The notes beneath the pieces are model-generated. The model ran no database searches. It saw nothing but the letters and a program-made list of their open reading frames with translations, and was not told where the DNA came from. Positions 39,101-48,100 of a DNA stretch of 64,000 bases are shown here, one piece after another. The stretch is from an uncultured Eubacteriales bacterium (GTDB taxonomy: Bacteria; Bacillota; Clostridia; Christensenellales; Aristaeellaceae), in the NCBI GenBank assembly GCA_902790525.1, contig CADASI010000002.1:1-64000 (forward strand). Reading direction: 5' to 3'. The position numbers were made by a program, and so were the translations under genes. The stretch's first letter is position 1; the number at the start of each line of letters is the position of its first letter.

Positions 39101-42015
39101 GTATCAGGGTAACGGGCCTCAAAGTCGTTCAGCCAACCGTCGCCGGTAAAATCGTCGCTCTTCCACAGCACCCGGTCACTGGTGTTGTTTTTGATTTCCC
39201 ACGATTCATCTCCGGCGGTAAAGCCGAACACCTCCTCGGTGCCCTTGTCGTTGTTGAAATTGTACTTGCCCAGGAACGTCGTGTTCGTGCCGTCATTCCA
39301 GAAAATCACGCAGGGGAAACCGTCGATGCCCTGACGGACGGCGCTGTTTTCCTCCTGGGGAGGCGTCTGGTACGGGCAAGCATCATTGTACAGGATCGCC
39401 AGCTCCACGTTGTTTGCGCCCTCGGAGGATGCCACGTCAGCTTTCATGCAGAAAGTCTTGGTGGGAATGGCTCCGGCTCTCAGCGCGTAGGTGCTGGCCT
39501 GCGTGCCGTTGTTCAGGATGAAGCCATCCTTATACTTCATCTTGTAGTTTTTCCGGGCGTAGTATTGGGAGGATGTGCCCTGTACGTCGATCTGTACGTT
39601 GTAGGCAGTAAAGCTCTTGGAAGGCGTCACCGGGTCAACATAAGTGACGGTACAGGTTTTCTTGTCGCCCTTGTACTGCGGCAACTCGGGGCAATCGCTG
39701 ATAATCATATAGGGCAGGCTGCCCGGCAGATTGGCGATGATGATATTGCCGTAGGCGTCATATATGTTGTTCCGATTGTACCGCTCGATCAGGTCATCCA
39801 CGTTCTGAGAATCGGCGATCCAGTTTTCGAGAATCTGGTGCCGGGTCAGATCGTTGTCATACACGCGGATGCGGTAAATATCCATCGTGCAACTGTTGGA
39901 GCCGATGCTGATATTGACCGGCGTGGTCTGCTGGAAGTCGTCAGAGGCCGGGTACTGCACGACGCCGGACATGATACCGTTCACATAGACATAGAGCAGA
40001 CGGTTCTCCGAGGTCTTTTCCGCGACAAAGGCAATGCGAACGTGCTCGCCTTCCTTGTACTGCATACTGATCTCCGACTGCTCCGAGGTCAGTGTAGCTT
40101 TCTGCGCCGTCATGTTCAGGCCGCGCCCCACGGACAGGCAGGACAGGATCACCGCGTCATAGTCCATGACATCCCGCGTGGCAAATTCAACCTCGATGGT
40201 CTTGCCGGTGGATCGGAAATCGGACGCGAAAATCTTGTAGGGGATCTCCACTCTCGCGTCGCCTGCCACGCGCAGCACGGTAACGCCGTCCTCGTCGAGC
40301 TGCCAGCCGTCCGAGGTAAAGTTGAAATCGGTCATCGTGGCGTTGATGTGGTTGTCGGCGTCCGTCCAGGTGTCGGGATGCTCTTCATTATTGCTCCGCC
40401 CGGCGGTGGACAGATGCAGAGACAGGTTTTGGGTTTCCGCTTCAACGTGGATGTCCGATTCGCTCACCGTCACGGTGATGGTCTTGGACGCGCCGCCCGA
40501 CGCGATTACCACGGTCAGGGTGCCGGTGGATTCGGCGCGATAGGCGAATACGTGCTCCGTGCGATCCACGGTCTGCGTCGAGGCCAGCGTGCCGTTCACG
40601 CGGATAGTGACCTCCGCCGTCAGCGAGGTCGGATCGTACACGGTGAACGGAATGTTCAGCGTCGCATACTGCACCGCCGTATTGCTGTTGAACGGGGACA
40701 CGATGATAGGCGTTGTGCTCAGCGGGTCGATGCAGATGAGCTCGAAATACAGCTCATTGGAACGCACGGTCTGGCCGTTGATCTCCGCCTCAAAATAGAC
40801 GCGGAAGGTATGCGCCCCGTGGCTCTGCTGGGGGATCGTGAAAGTCTGCTGACGGCCCGAAACGCTGGTGTTCTGCGTGCCGATCTGCGTGCCGTCCAGG
40901 ATAAAGTGAACGGTCTTGCTCACGCTGCCCACGGGCGTATAGGGAAAGCTGATCGCGCCGGTATAGGGCGAAGAGGCGTCAAAGGTGCTGGACAGGGAAA
41001 GCTCCACCACAGTCACCGTCATGCGAATGGTGCGGTTGTTTCCGTACAGGTCGGTGACGGTCAGCGCGACGGTGTTTGCGCCGGTTGCCAGGTAGGGCGC
41101 AACGTTCACCGTGACCGCGCCTTGTGTGACCTCCAGCGTGGCCTTGGTGACGCCGGAAACCATAACGCGCAGGGAGCCGTTGCCGGTGGGAATGTCGTTT
41201 TCCAGGCTCGACCAGGAAAAGGAAACGGGGCAAGTATCATCCTGGGCAATAGTCTTGGAAACCCAGCCAGACGTATTGCTCATGGTAACTACGGCGTTGT
41301 TTCCGCTGTCGCCGCCACCGCTGCCGCCTCCGCCGCCACCTTTGAGCACCCGGAACAGCTCGGTATCGTCATGGACAAAGACGTTATAGTCACCATCTTC
41401 ATAGCAACCGTTGACGTAAGTGTCCATCTGCAAGGCGATAGCCTGCTGATTGCGTTCAACCGATTCAAGGCCGACGGCAACCTCAGCGACCTCGTTCTCC
41501 GCGTTGCCAGCTCGTTCAATCGCCTGTGTAGCCGCGGTGTTGGCTCCCTGGGCAACCGCCACGCAGTTTTCCAGGAGCTCGTTATAGCCAGCGGCCATGT
41601 CGCGCATTTCCTGCGCATAGTCCTCCATCGTCCCGATACCCGCCTCAATCTGATCGAGCAGGCTGGGCGAGGGTTCAATGGACTCCGACGCAACGCTGGT
41701 ATATGCGCCTTCCACGACCTTGTACGTCACCTTTACGGTAACGATCCGCTTTGCGCCGTTGGTGCCATAGACGCCGAATTTGATCTTGCCAGGATCGGCC
41801 ATCGCTTCATGCGGAACGATGGTCTTTCCGTTGACGATCTGGGCGATATACACCTCGTCATCGACGCCCCAGAAAAGCGCAGTCCTGCCGAAACCGTCCC
41901 AGGCGTCGTCAAACTGGAACAGGATTTGCACCGTCTCGACAGACTTGCTTGCCAGTAACGGAGAGGCCAGCAGCTCGATATTCTCGCCTGTGACCTTCGC
42001 ACTAATCGTAATCAA
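36172..42015 (-). CDS. DGR target: very large phage tail/receptor-binding protein with hypervariable C-terminus
   Basis: A 1947-residue protein. The N-terminal 110 residues match the whole of the next upstream protein (42037-42369), a baseplate-type domain. A helical stretch and a glycine linker follow (to about 240), then Ig-like modules, a concanavalin-like region (about 530-740), a CotH-like region (YNVQIDVQGTSSQYYARK, near 805), leucine-rich-like repeats (about 1270-1500), and InlB-type repeats (about 1520-1718). A DUF6273-like C-type-lectin-fold domain (about 1720-1947) ends in WWWLRSAANLANFLDVYSGG, the variable repeat. The start is an unusual TTG at 42015, supported by alignment with its paralogue. 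It should bind the host surface, with binding residues shuffled by the DGR. Confidence 0.92.
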   Translation of the reverse strand: MITISAKVTGENIELLASPLLASKSVETVQILFQFDDAWDGFGRTALFWGVDDEVYIAQIVNGKTIVPHEAMADPGKIKFGVYGTNGAKRIVTVKVTYKVVEGAYTSVASESIEPSPSLLDQIEAGIGTMEDYAQEMRDMAAGYNELLENCVAVAQGANTAATQAIERAGNAENEVAEVAVGLESVERNQQAIALQMDTYVNGCYEDGDYNVFVHDDTELFRVLKGGGGGGSGGGDSGNNAVVTMSNTSGWVSKTIAQDDTCPVSFSWSSLENDIPTGNGSLRVMVSGVTKATLEVTQGAVTVNVAPYLATGANTVALTVTDLYGNNRTIRMTVTVVELSLSSTFDASSPYTGAISFPYTPVGSVSKTVHFILDGTQIGTQNTSVSGRQQTFTIPQQSHGAHTFRVYFEAEINGQTVRSNELYFELICIDPLSTTPIIVSPFNSNTAVQYATLNIPFTVYDPTSLTAEVTIRVNGTLASTQTVDRTEHVFAYRAESTGTLTVVIASGGASKTITVTVSESDIHVEAETQNLSLHLSTAGRSNNEEHPDTWTDADNHINATMTDFNFTSDGWQLDEDGVTVLRVAGDARVEIPYKIFASDFRSTGKTIEVEFATRDVMDYDAVILSCLSVGRGLNMTAQKATLTSEQSEISMQYKEGEHVRIAFVAEKTSENRLLYVYVNGIMSGVVQYPASDDFQQTTPVNISIGSNSCTMDIYRIRVYDNDLTRHQILENWIADSQNVDDLIERYNRNNIYDAYGNIIIANLPGSLPYMIISDCPELPQYKGDKKTCTVTYVDPVTPSKSFTAYNVQIDVQGTSSQYYARKNYKMKYKDGFILNNGTQASTYALRAGAIPTKTFCMKADVASSEGANNVELAILYNDACPYQTPPQEENSAVRQGIDGFPCVIFWNDGTNTTFLGKYNFNNDKGTEEVFGFTAGDESWEIKNNTSDRVLWKSDDFTGDGWLNDFEARYPDTDPAYTDSTKLAALAAWLKSTDQSAATGDALSEGYTDVDGTTHTVDNAAYRLAKFKTEAPDHFEMNSAMFYYLFTELFLMVDSRAKNAFPSQIGGDKWCWLPYDFDTALGINNEGALVFSYNLEDTDTLSSGADVFNGQQSVMWINLRDAFGAEIKSMYQTLRSRGVLSYTRVEAAFEAHQDKWGEAIFNEDAWFKYLAPLIDDGSGAYLAMLQGSKAEQRKWWLYNRFRYMDSKYNAGDALSDVIQLRGYAKDNVTVTPYADVYASVKYGSYLLQTRGTRNTAYTLICPLDSVNDTEIYIYSASQLASVGDLSGLKVGFADFSKATKLSSIKLGDNSVSYDNGNLKELYLGNNVLLRTLDVRNCSGLGTGDMKSVDISGCVNIEHVYFDGTAITGLELPNGGILKTLSLPASVTNLTIRNQKAITALTIPSYASISTLWLENVSAAVNSKTILNAIPAASRVRLIGVAWEATNAAEILAIFDKLDSMRGLDEFGNNMEKAQISGTIHTATLSGQESAAIGERVANYPYLSVVADHTSAVLTLKTWDGGSTVGTVTYVDGVAQSALPSVPSRTSTAQYSYTAAGWATSTDAQTATSGCTDNVTVDKTVYAAYSRTVRTYTITWKNDASTTLRTDTLAYGATPSWGQAMPTKDGQTATGWTPAITTVTGNATYTATYIPTYTATFVLAAADGGTTLYTQNNVPQGTTPTYGGATPVSSRGNDYTFTGWSPALSGIQANTTYTAVFQAPQTWFDEEITDSWDTILTKIANGTAAYKPGNYKPLDLGAQGIVNMQIVGQEVDALAAGGGTAKYSLVSKELLATDHRMNPSYSAGTEGTGSLGGWEKCEMRSYLKETIKPLIPANVRNAIKEVTKYTRIYQASPEQAVNDVATTEDVWIPSRHEMFDGTSQYYETQGPRYSTAFPDNTSRIKKKVGSGSAAWWWLRSAANLANFLDVYSGGSYTSSGASSSGGVALGFCL
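36183..36303 (-). repeat. DGR variable repeat (VR) at the 3' end of the tail protein gene
   Basis: The last 40 codons of the tail gene match the template repeat over 121 bp. On the coding strand 20 positions differ and all 20 are adenine in the template (20 of its 33 adenines); no other base differs. The changed codons include AAC to GCC, AAT to CTT, AAC to CTC, AAT to TAT and AAC to TCC. The first 33 bp and the last 19 bp are unchanged and free of adenine, the latter acting as the initiation-of-homology end. Confidence 0.97.
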
Positions 42016-42036
42016 ACCTATACCCCCAATCCTTAT

Positions 42037-42369
42037 TTAGTTGCGATTGACGACGTAAGCGCCCTCCGCGATGCGATAAAGCGTTTTCGCCGTGACGAGC
42101 CGCTTACTGCCGTTGGTGCCATAGACGCCGAATTTCATCTTCCCGGCTTCGGCCATCGCTTCGCGGGGAATGATCGCCTTGTTGTCGATGACCTCGACGG
42201 AGTGTTCCTCGTCATCCGCGCCCCAGAACATCGCGGTTTTGGTGAAACCGTCCCATTCTTCGTCAAAAGTGAACTCCACCTCTGCGGTTTCGACGGTATT
42301 CGTTGCAAGGGTCGGCGATTGCAGCAGCACGACGGACTCGCCGAAAACTTGTGCTTTGATGGTCAGCAT
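42037..42369 (-). CDS. Baseplate-type phage protein, paralogue of the tail protein N-terminus
   Basis: A 110-residue protein that matches the first 110 residues of the 1947-residue tail protein closely: FTFDEEWDGFTKTAMFWG against FQFDDAWDGFGRTALFWG, and KFGVYGTNGSKR against KFGVYGTNGAKR. The pattern resembles the N-terminal structural domain of BppU-type baseplate proteins. It may form a ring or adaptor on which the large receptor-binding protein sits. GGAGGGG lies upstream of the ATG. The duplication suggests one arose from the other. Confidence 0.72.
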   Translation of the reverse strand: MLTIKAQVFGESVVLLQSPTLATNTVETAEVEFTFDEEWDGFTKTAMFWGADDEEHSVEVIDNKAIIPREAMAEAGKMKFGVYGTNGSKRLVTAKTLYRIAEGAYVVNRN

Positions 42370-42385
42370 ATTCGCCCCTCCTGCC

Positions 42386-42799
42386 TTACTGCGTCACGAC
42401 GCCGAACGCGATGTAGCTGAAACCGGGAATCCGGCTGGACACGTCGCCGTTGTAGAAACGGATCGTGAAACCCTCGTGGTTGACGGAACCCTCCAGAACC
42501 GCGCAGGAGCAGACGCCGAACCGCGCAGCCGTGGAACTGGAAACGAGGCCGACAACGACAGTCGGCACGGTGCCCTCGTCGAAAGGCCGGGGGAATCGCA
42601 CGGGATAATCGGCGCAGTTGCCGGTGGAAACCTTGGACTTGGCCTGAATGTTGCCCGCCTGCACGGTGTCAACCGGGACGGGAACAGGTTCAACCTCGGC
42701 GGGTTCCGGCTGTGTAGCCTCTTCCTGAACGGATTCAGGGATGATGATTTCGGGTTCCTTCGACTCCATCTCGATAGTCGCTTTGGTCTTTCTCGCCAT
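42386..42799 (-). CDS. Phage tail protein with an H-type lectin-like domain
   Basis: A 137-residue protein. The N-terminus is an acidic Pro/Val/Glu-rich linker. The C-terminal 80 residues have the H-type lectin pattern: RFPRPFDEGTVPTVVVGLVS, GFTIRFYNGDVSS and a final FSYIAFGVV. Such domains bind sugars and occur on phage baseplates. ATG 42799 has AAAGGAG upstream. Confidence 0.65.
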   Translation of the reverse strand: MARKTKATIEMESKEPEIIIPESVQEEATQPEPAEVEPVPVPVDTVQAGNIQAKSKVSTGNCADYPVRFPRPFDEGTVPTVVVGLVSSSTAARFGVCSCAVLEGSVNHEGFTIRFYNGDVSSRIPGFSYIAFGVVTQ

Positions 42800-42804
42800 G
42801 AAAA

Positions 42805-43041
42805 TCACTCCTTTTCATCATGGTCAGTCGGTTCGGCTTGTTCTTCCTTCTCCTTTTGCTGTGCTGCCCGCCAGGTTGCCTCGGCTCTCTTCAGCTCCGC
42901 GTCCATCAACGGGCGCAATTCACGAGCAGTCTGTTCCAGCACCTCGACCATCACAAAAGCGGGCAAACCCGATCTGTTGGTCAGGTTGACGATGCCCTGC
43001 ATGTAATCATGACGGGCGAGGGTTATGGGCTTCATGGTCAT
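42805..43041 (-). CDS. Small phage tail-region protein
   Basis: A 78-residue helical protein ending in a charged tail (QQKEKEEQAEPTDHDEKE). It begins MTMKPITLARHDYMQGIV, with GGAGGAG upstream. Found between baseplate genes; function unknown. Confidence 0.6.
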   Translation of the reverse strand: MTMKPITLARHDYMQGIVNLTNRSGLPAFVMVEVLEQTARELRPLMDAELKRAEATWRAAQQKEKEEQAEPTDHDEKE

Positions 43042-43059
43042 GTGATCTCCTCCTTACGA

Positions 43060-44796
43060 TCAATTCAGCATCAAGCCATTTTCTATACGGTAATCAGTCC
43101 ACGTCCACCTGATTGAACCGTTTCCGTTATCCCAGATATTCGTGATAAACCGACGGGTGCCTGAATACGTCTTGTATAGAACCCATTGCGAATTATCAAA
43201 ATCATAGGCATTTGTGTACAGACCATAACAGTCAAGGAATATGTTATAGCCGTCCAAATATAAACCGCCTGATGCGCCAGAAACATAACTGCCAAACAGA
43301 ATGCGTCCATCCTCATAACCGGCGCTGTCACCGCCGCGAATGATGCCGTTTTCAATTTCAACCCATTGGACTCCGAGGTCATTTGTTGATGCAGCATACA
43401 GCGATCCGTTAATGTCGGCTCCCGTACAGGTCAAATGACCGTCCTCCGTCATGGAGGAATAGGTGGAACTCCAGGATATTTTATCGGCCTTCAGGCGAAT
43501 ACTGCCGGCTTTCTGCTCAATGATAGACTCGACCTGACCGCTGGTGACTTTCGTCGTAATAGCATTTGCGTTCTGCGTGATTCGGGAGGATAATGAGCTT
43601 TCCGCGCCGGTTGCCCTCGTCACTTCGGTGGATATTGCATCGGCAGTCTGCGTGATTCGGGAGGATAATGAGCTTTCCGCGCCGGTTGCCCTCGTCACTT
43701 CGGTTGTTATAGCCGTCTGCGTTTGGGTGATCCTTGACGATAAAACCTCGTCATTTCGTTTCAGCTCAACCGTGGATTGCTGAAGGCGAAGGATCTCGGA
43801 GGGGTAGGGGTACTCATCCTCCAATTCATCCTTTCCGGGGGCTTCAGCGTCGGCGCTGAAATTGATGTCATAGGTTCGCGTTTCTGCAATCAACGTGGAG
43901 GAGATGCTGCCAACCGTAACCGCGTCGCCCAGCTCTGCCACCGGGTTGTATATGGCCCCGGATATGGCGAAAGGGTGATAGGTCAGTCCATTAAGGGCCG
44001 TAAGCAGATTGTTGGCGATGGTTTGCGAGGCGTAAGGGTTGGGATTGATGGTCAGCACATACCCCGAATTGTTGCCCGCCGAATAGACGTGATCCTCGTC
44101 AACGACCATCGTCACTCCCGACACTGTGTAGCTTTTCGCCTCCGTGATCTGACTGAGCACCACGGGCACGTTTACCGTGCTGCCGCTGCCGGTCAGCGGA
44201 ACGAGGCGGAGCTTATTCTCAGGCGTGATGATCCAGTTACCGCCCTGGCAAGCCCCGATATATCCCAGCACCTCCAATAATGTCAGATCGCCGGGATATT
44301 CGCATTTATAGACGCTGGAGTCAGACCTGATACTGTTGCGGCTGTCAAGCGACACGCCCATGCGCGAGGCAATGGTGTTTACAACCGTCTGCATCGGCTT
44401 GGGCCAATTCATCGCGTCATTGGAACCGCCATAGGCTTGATTCCCTTTGAGCATCGCGTCGTAGCATTCCAGCGTCACCAGATCGTCGTCAACCTCGCGC
44501 TTTGCTACCCAGAACGTGCCGAACTCATACCAGCTCGTGGAAGTCGAACCGTCTTTCAAGCGGCATTTTATGACCACCTTCGCCGACTTGGGTATGGTGT
44601 TGGTGGTCATAACCGTAAACGTCAGAGACGCCGAAATGCAGTTGCCGACGGTCAGCGTATCGGAGGACAAAAGGTTCTGATGCACCACGGGGGCGGTAAT
44701 GGTCGAGTATTCGACGTTATTGATTACCGCCACTGTTTCCAGAATGGCGGTATCACTGGCAAACAGTGTGTTCCACGTGCTGCCTAAATTGCGCAT
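43060..44796 (-). CDS. Phage baseplate/tail protein (tail-spike hub type)
   Basis: A 578-residue protein downstream of the tape measure. The N-terminal 330 residues are the beta-rich hub region with TLECYDAMLKGNQAYGGSND. A helical part follows with a direct repeat of SSLSSRITQ..AI.TEVTRATGAE (about 345-415), which will form a trimeric coiled coil. The C-terminal 140 residues are beta-rich with Gly and aromatic residues. It links the tail tube to the receptor-binding proteins. Confidence 0.75.
   Translation of the reverse strand: MRNLGSTWNTLFASDTAILETVAVINNVEYSTITAPVVHQNLLSSDTLTVGNCISASLTFTVMTTNTIPKSAKVVIKCRLKDGSTSTSWYEFGTFWVAKREVDDDLVTLECYDAMLKGNQAYGGSNDAMNWPKPMQTVVNTIASRMGVSLDSRNSIRSDSSVYKCEYPGDLTLLEVLGYIGACQGGNWIITPENKLRLVPLTGSGSTVNVPVVLSQITEAKSYTVSGVTMVVDEDHVYSAGNNSGYVLTINPNPYASQTIANNLLTALNGLTYHPFAISGAIYNPVAELGDAVTVGSISSTLIAETRTYDINFSADAEAPGKDELEDEYPYPSEILRLQQSTVELKRNDEVLSSRITQTQTAITTEVTRATGAESSLSSRITQTADAISTEVTRATGAESSLSSRITQNANAITTKVTSGQVESIIEQKAGSIRLKADKISWSSTYSSMTEDGHLTCTGADINGSLYAASTNDLGVQWVEIENGIIRGGDSAGYEDGRILFGSYVSGASGGLYLDGYNIFLDCYGLYTNAYDFDNSQWVLYKTYSGTRRFITNIWDNGNGSIRWTWTDYRIENGLMLN
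43572..43704 (-). repeat. Exact 58 bp direct repeat, 75 bp period, in the baseplate gene
   Basis: Positions 43572-43629 and 43647-43704 are identical. They encode the coiled-coil heptad-like unit of the baseplate protein. The identity at DNA level suggests a recent duplication or gene conversion. Confidence 0.8.
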
Positions 44797-44802
44797 ACTC
44801 CA

Positions 44803-45168
44803 TCACCTCTCTGTAATATCAAAGGACGCGCCATCATAGACGGTATGGCCGCCCTCGTATCGTTGAATCCCCTCGTTTATGGTGGAACTGTAACCCGTTT
44901 TCGTAGTCCAGGTATTCGTTAATGAATCCAGTATCGTGAAGCTCACATACTGATTATTCATGTCGCTCCTGAGCTGCTGCATGAGGCTTTCGCTTAACGA
45001 AAGAAACGTCACAGACCATTTGCCCTTTGTGGTGATCTTCTTGCGGTACATCAAACCGTTAAGAAGATTTCGCCCCGCGCCGTCTTTGTCGATGTCGTTT
45101 GCGGAGGGTTTCAGGCTCTCAACGTATTCCGTATAATCGTGATTGCCCACCTTGAATATGGGTCGCAC
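44803..45168 (-). CDS. Phage tail protein, function unknown
   Basis: A 121-residue protein between the tape measure and the baseplate hub. It starts at GTG 45168 behind GGAGGTGG. The beta-rich sequence (GKWSVTFLSLS, YVSFTILDS) would suit a small distal-tail component, but no family is recognised. Confidence 0.6.
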   Translation of the reverse strand: MRPIFKVGNHDYTEYVESLKPSANDIDKDGAGRNLLNGLMYRKKITTKGKWSVTFLSLSESLMQQLRSDMNNQYVSFTILDSLTNTWTTKTGYSSTINEGIQRYEGGHTVYDGASFDITER

Positions 45169-45180
45169 TTGCCCACCTCC

Positions 45181-48100
45181 TTAGATCAACAGCGGCGATT
45201 TGCCGGTCATGCGCGTTCGGCGGTTTATCTCGTCAACAATCGCATCGGTGAGACTGCGCTTATCCAGATTGATCTGCGTCGTGCAATACTGCTCTATCGC
45301 TCGGACAACGGCCAAAGTCTGATTGTTGAACATCTGAATCAGCTCATCCGTCTGCTTTTCCGTAGACGCTTCCAGCGCCCCGGCAAGGGCGTCAGCGCCG
45401 TCGCCAGATTTACCCGACACGTTGTAAGGCAATACGCCGCCGTCGGCCACAGCGGGCGTCCTGAAGGTCACAGACGCGGCTATGGCTTCAAGCCTGTCAA
45501 TCAGGCTGGAGAAGCTGTCGCTCACCTTATCAGAGAAGGTGGACAACACCTCGTCAAGGCCGTTCACAAGGCCATCGCCGTTTGCGCCCATCTTCGTGCT
45601 GTTCATTTCGGCGGCCATAGCATCGGCCACGTCGGAAACAGTATCGAGAATCGCGGGTTGCGAATCTTCCATACCCTCTGCCACGCCGAGGCCCAGCATC
45701 GCGCCCACGCCGTCACGGAACAGGCGGGAAGGGCTGTGAATGCCCAGGGCGTTACGAGCTGTGTTATATAGGCTGATAGCAAGGTCCCAAACGGTATTCT
45801 GAAGCCAACCCCAACCGTTGTTGATGCCTCTGGAAATGCCGTTTATGATATTGGAACCGATAATGCTCCAGTCAATAGAATTAGCGCGATTCAGGGTATT
45901 GGAAAGATTAGTCACGACGGTATTCTGAATATTCTGGAATCCGCGCGAGGTAATTGACTCGATGTTATTGATTTTGGTTGTCACCGTGGTTGTGATCTGC
46001 GCCAGTTTTTCAGTAACGCTCGCGTTGATATTAGAAAACGCTGTTTTTGCAGCGGTTTCCATTTCACCGAGCTTATTCTCAAAAGTGGTTTTGACCGTCG
46101 CCATACCAACGGAAACAATCAGATTCATTGCTACCATCGCAAAGGTAACATCGGTAATGGTCGAAAACGCCGATTTTATGGAAGATGTGGTATTCTGTTT
46201 TTCATCGTCAACGCCGCCGCTGAAGCCTTTCAGGAAATCCTCGCCGTACTTGGCGGCACGCTTAGACGGAGAATGCTCATCCAAACCGTCAGAATCAGTC
46301 CGCACTTTTTCGAGAACGTTGTCGATGATGTCTATGAGCTTTACGCTCGTTTCCCCGCTGGAATCCCACATGCCTCTGACAAGGCCGCGCATGAAGTCGT
46401 TCGCGTCTACCTTGCCTTCTTCGAGGGTTTCCACGGAACCGAACATGCTTTCAACAACATCTTTGAACTCAGGCTTGACGTGATAGCTTTCGTCCATTAC
46501 AGCTCCCATAAAGGAGTTGAAATAGTCGAAAGCAATAATGTCGCCGTAGCCGTTCGCGTCAATGCCGCTCATAATATCATTGAAAGCGCCCTCGACTGCG
46601 TTCTCCGCGTCCGGCTGTCTGAGCAGCGCTTCAAGGATAAACGACGAGAATGTTCTCCCCGCAACGCTTCTACCGGCAGTTTCGGCGGTTTCGGTAGGCG
46701 CGTCCAGAATGCCTTGCACGATGGATAGCAGAGATTCGGTTGCTTCGCCCTGCGCGTTGATGCCGCCGAAACCCAGACCGTTATAGAACTGAATAACGGT
46801 CATATCGCCGCGTTCAAACGCCTCAATTTCGGATTCACTGAACATTTCGCCCATGCGTCCGCGAAACTCTTCTTTCACATGTCCGCTTTCGTCCAGAACC
46901 TTTTTCCGAAAACCGTCATAGAAATTCTCACCTATGAGCCCGCCTTGAACGTTGCCGTAAGCCGCAACCTGTTCCATCGCTTCGCCGAGAGAACTGCGTA
47001 TCGCGCTTGCAATATCTTCCGCAGAAAGCTCGGATTCAACCTTGTTGATAAGCTCGCCGACAAGGGGGGTTGATTTTGCCAGTGCAATAAATCCGTCCTT
47101 TATTGCAAGCCAGATTTTTCTTGCAATAGCGTCCCAATCGACACGCCCGAGCGCCTCTTCCAGCTTCTCCCTAAACTCGTCCGGGTCAAAATTTTTGACA
47201 AGGGAAACCGCAAAATCAAGCACGCCGTTCAAAGCCTTATCCAGCGCGTCGCCGATCTCGCTCGCGGGGAGTTTTGCTATTCCGGCATTGATCGCTTTTG
47301 CCAGTTTTTCGCCGATTTTGGTGCCCAGGCTTTTGCTGTTCATCTTGTCAGCATATGCCGACCAATAGGCTGATCCGTCGGCGCGTTTCTTGGCCTCTTC
47401 GGAGGATTCATCCCCGAACAGAACATCAAGGAAATTCCCGGCTTTGGCGAAAACGGTCTTTATCAGGCTCCAGGTATCGCTTGCAATCCCCGGCCAGTCA
47501 ACCTCGGCAAACAGGGCTTTGATGTCCTCCGCAAGCTGCTTTTCATCAAATGTGATGACAAGATTCTTTGTGAAATCCAGTAGTCCCTTGATAGATTTGT
47601 CGATGGTTTTGCCCGCCAGTGTCCAGTTTTCCTTTTTGACAAAAAAGGCGTTCAGGGCGTTAGAGAACTTCACCCCAGCATTACCCCACTCCAGCTTAGA
47701 AACAGCGTTATACAGGAATGTAAGCGCCTGTTTCATCGCGTCGGCCAGTAGCGTACCGAGGACGTCCCAATCAACCTCATCAACGAGTTTATTGACGCCT
47801 TTCGCAAAATCAGTGCCGTATGAACCCCACTCAAAATAGCCGACAAATTCCTGAAGCATCGTAATAACGCCATTTATCGCGTCAACGATGTCTTGCATGA
47901 GCAGGTTCCAGTCAACCTCATCGACCAAACCTTCGACGGCTTGCCCGAACGCAATACCGGCTTTGCCCCACTCGAACGTAGTAACAAAACCGTGGATCGT
48001 GCGAATCAGCGCGTTTATTCTCGCGCCGAACATCTTACCGACCATCGTCCAGTCAACCCTTTTCACGAGGCTGTTAAAGCCGCGTGCAAGTCCCTGGCCG

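Noticed and set aside
36406..41958. 1850-codon plus-strand open frame
   Set aside because: It is the antisense shadow of the tail protein gene. The minus frame has recognisable domains and ends in the VR.
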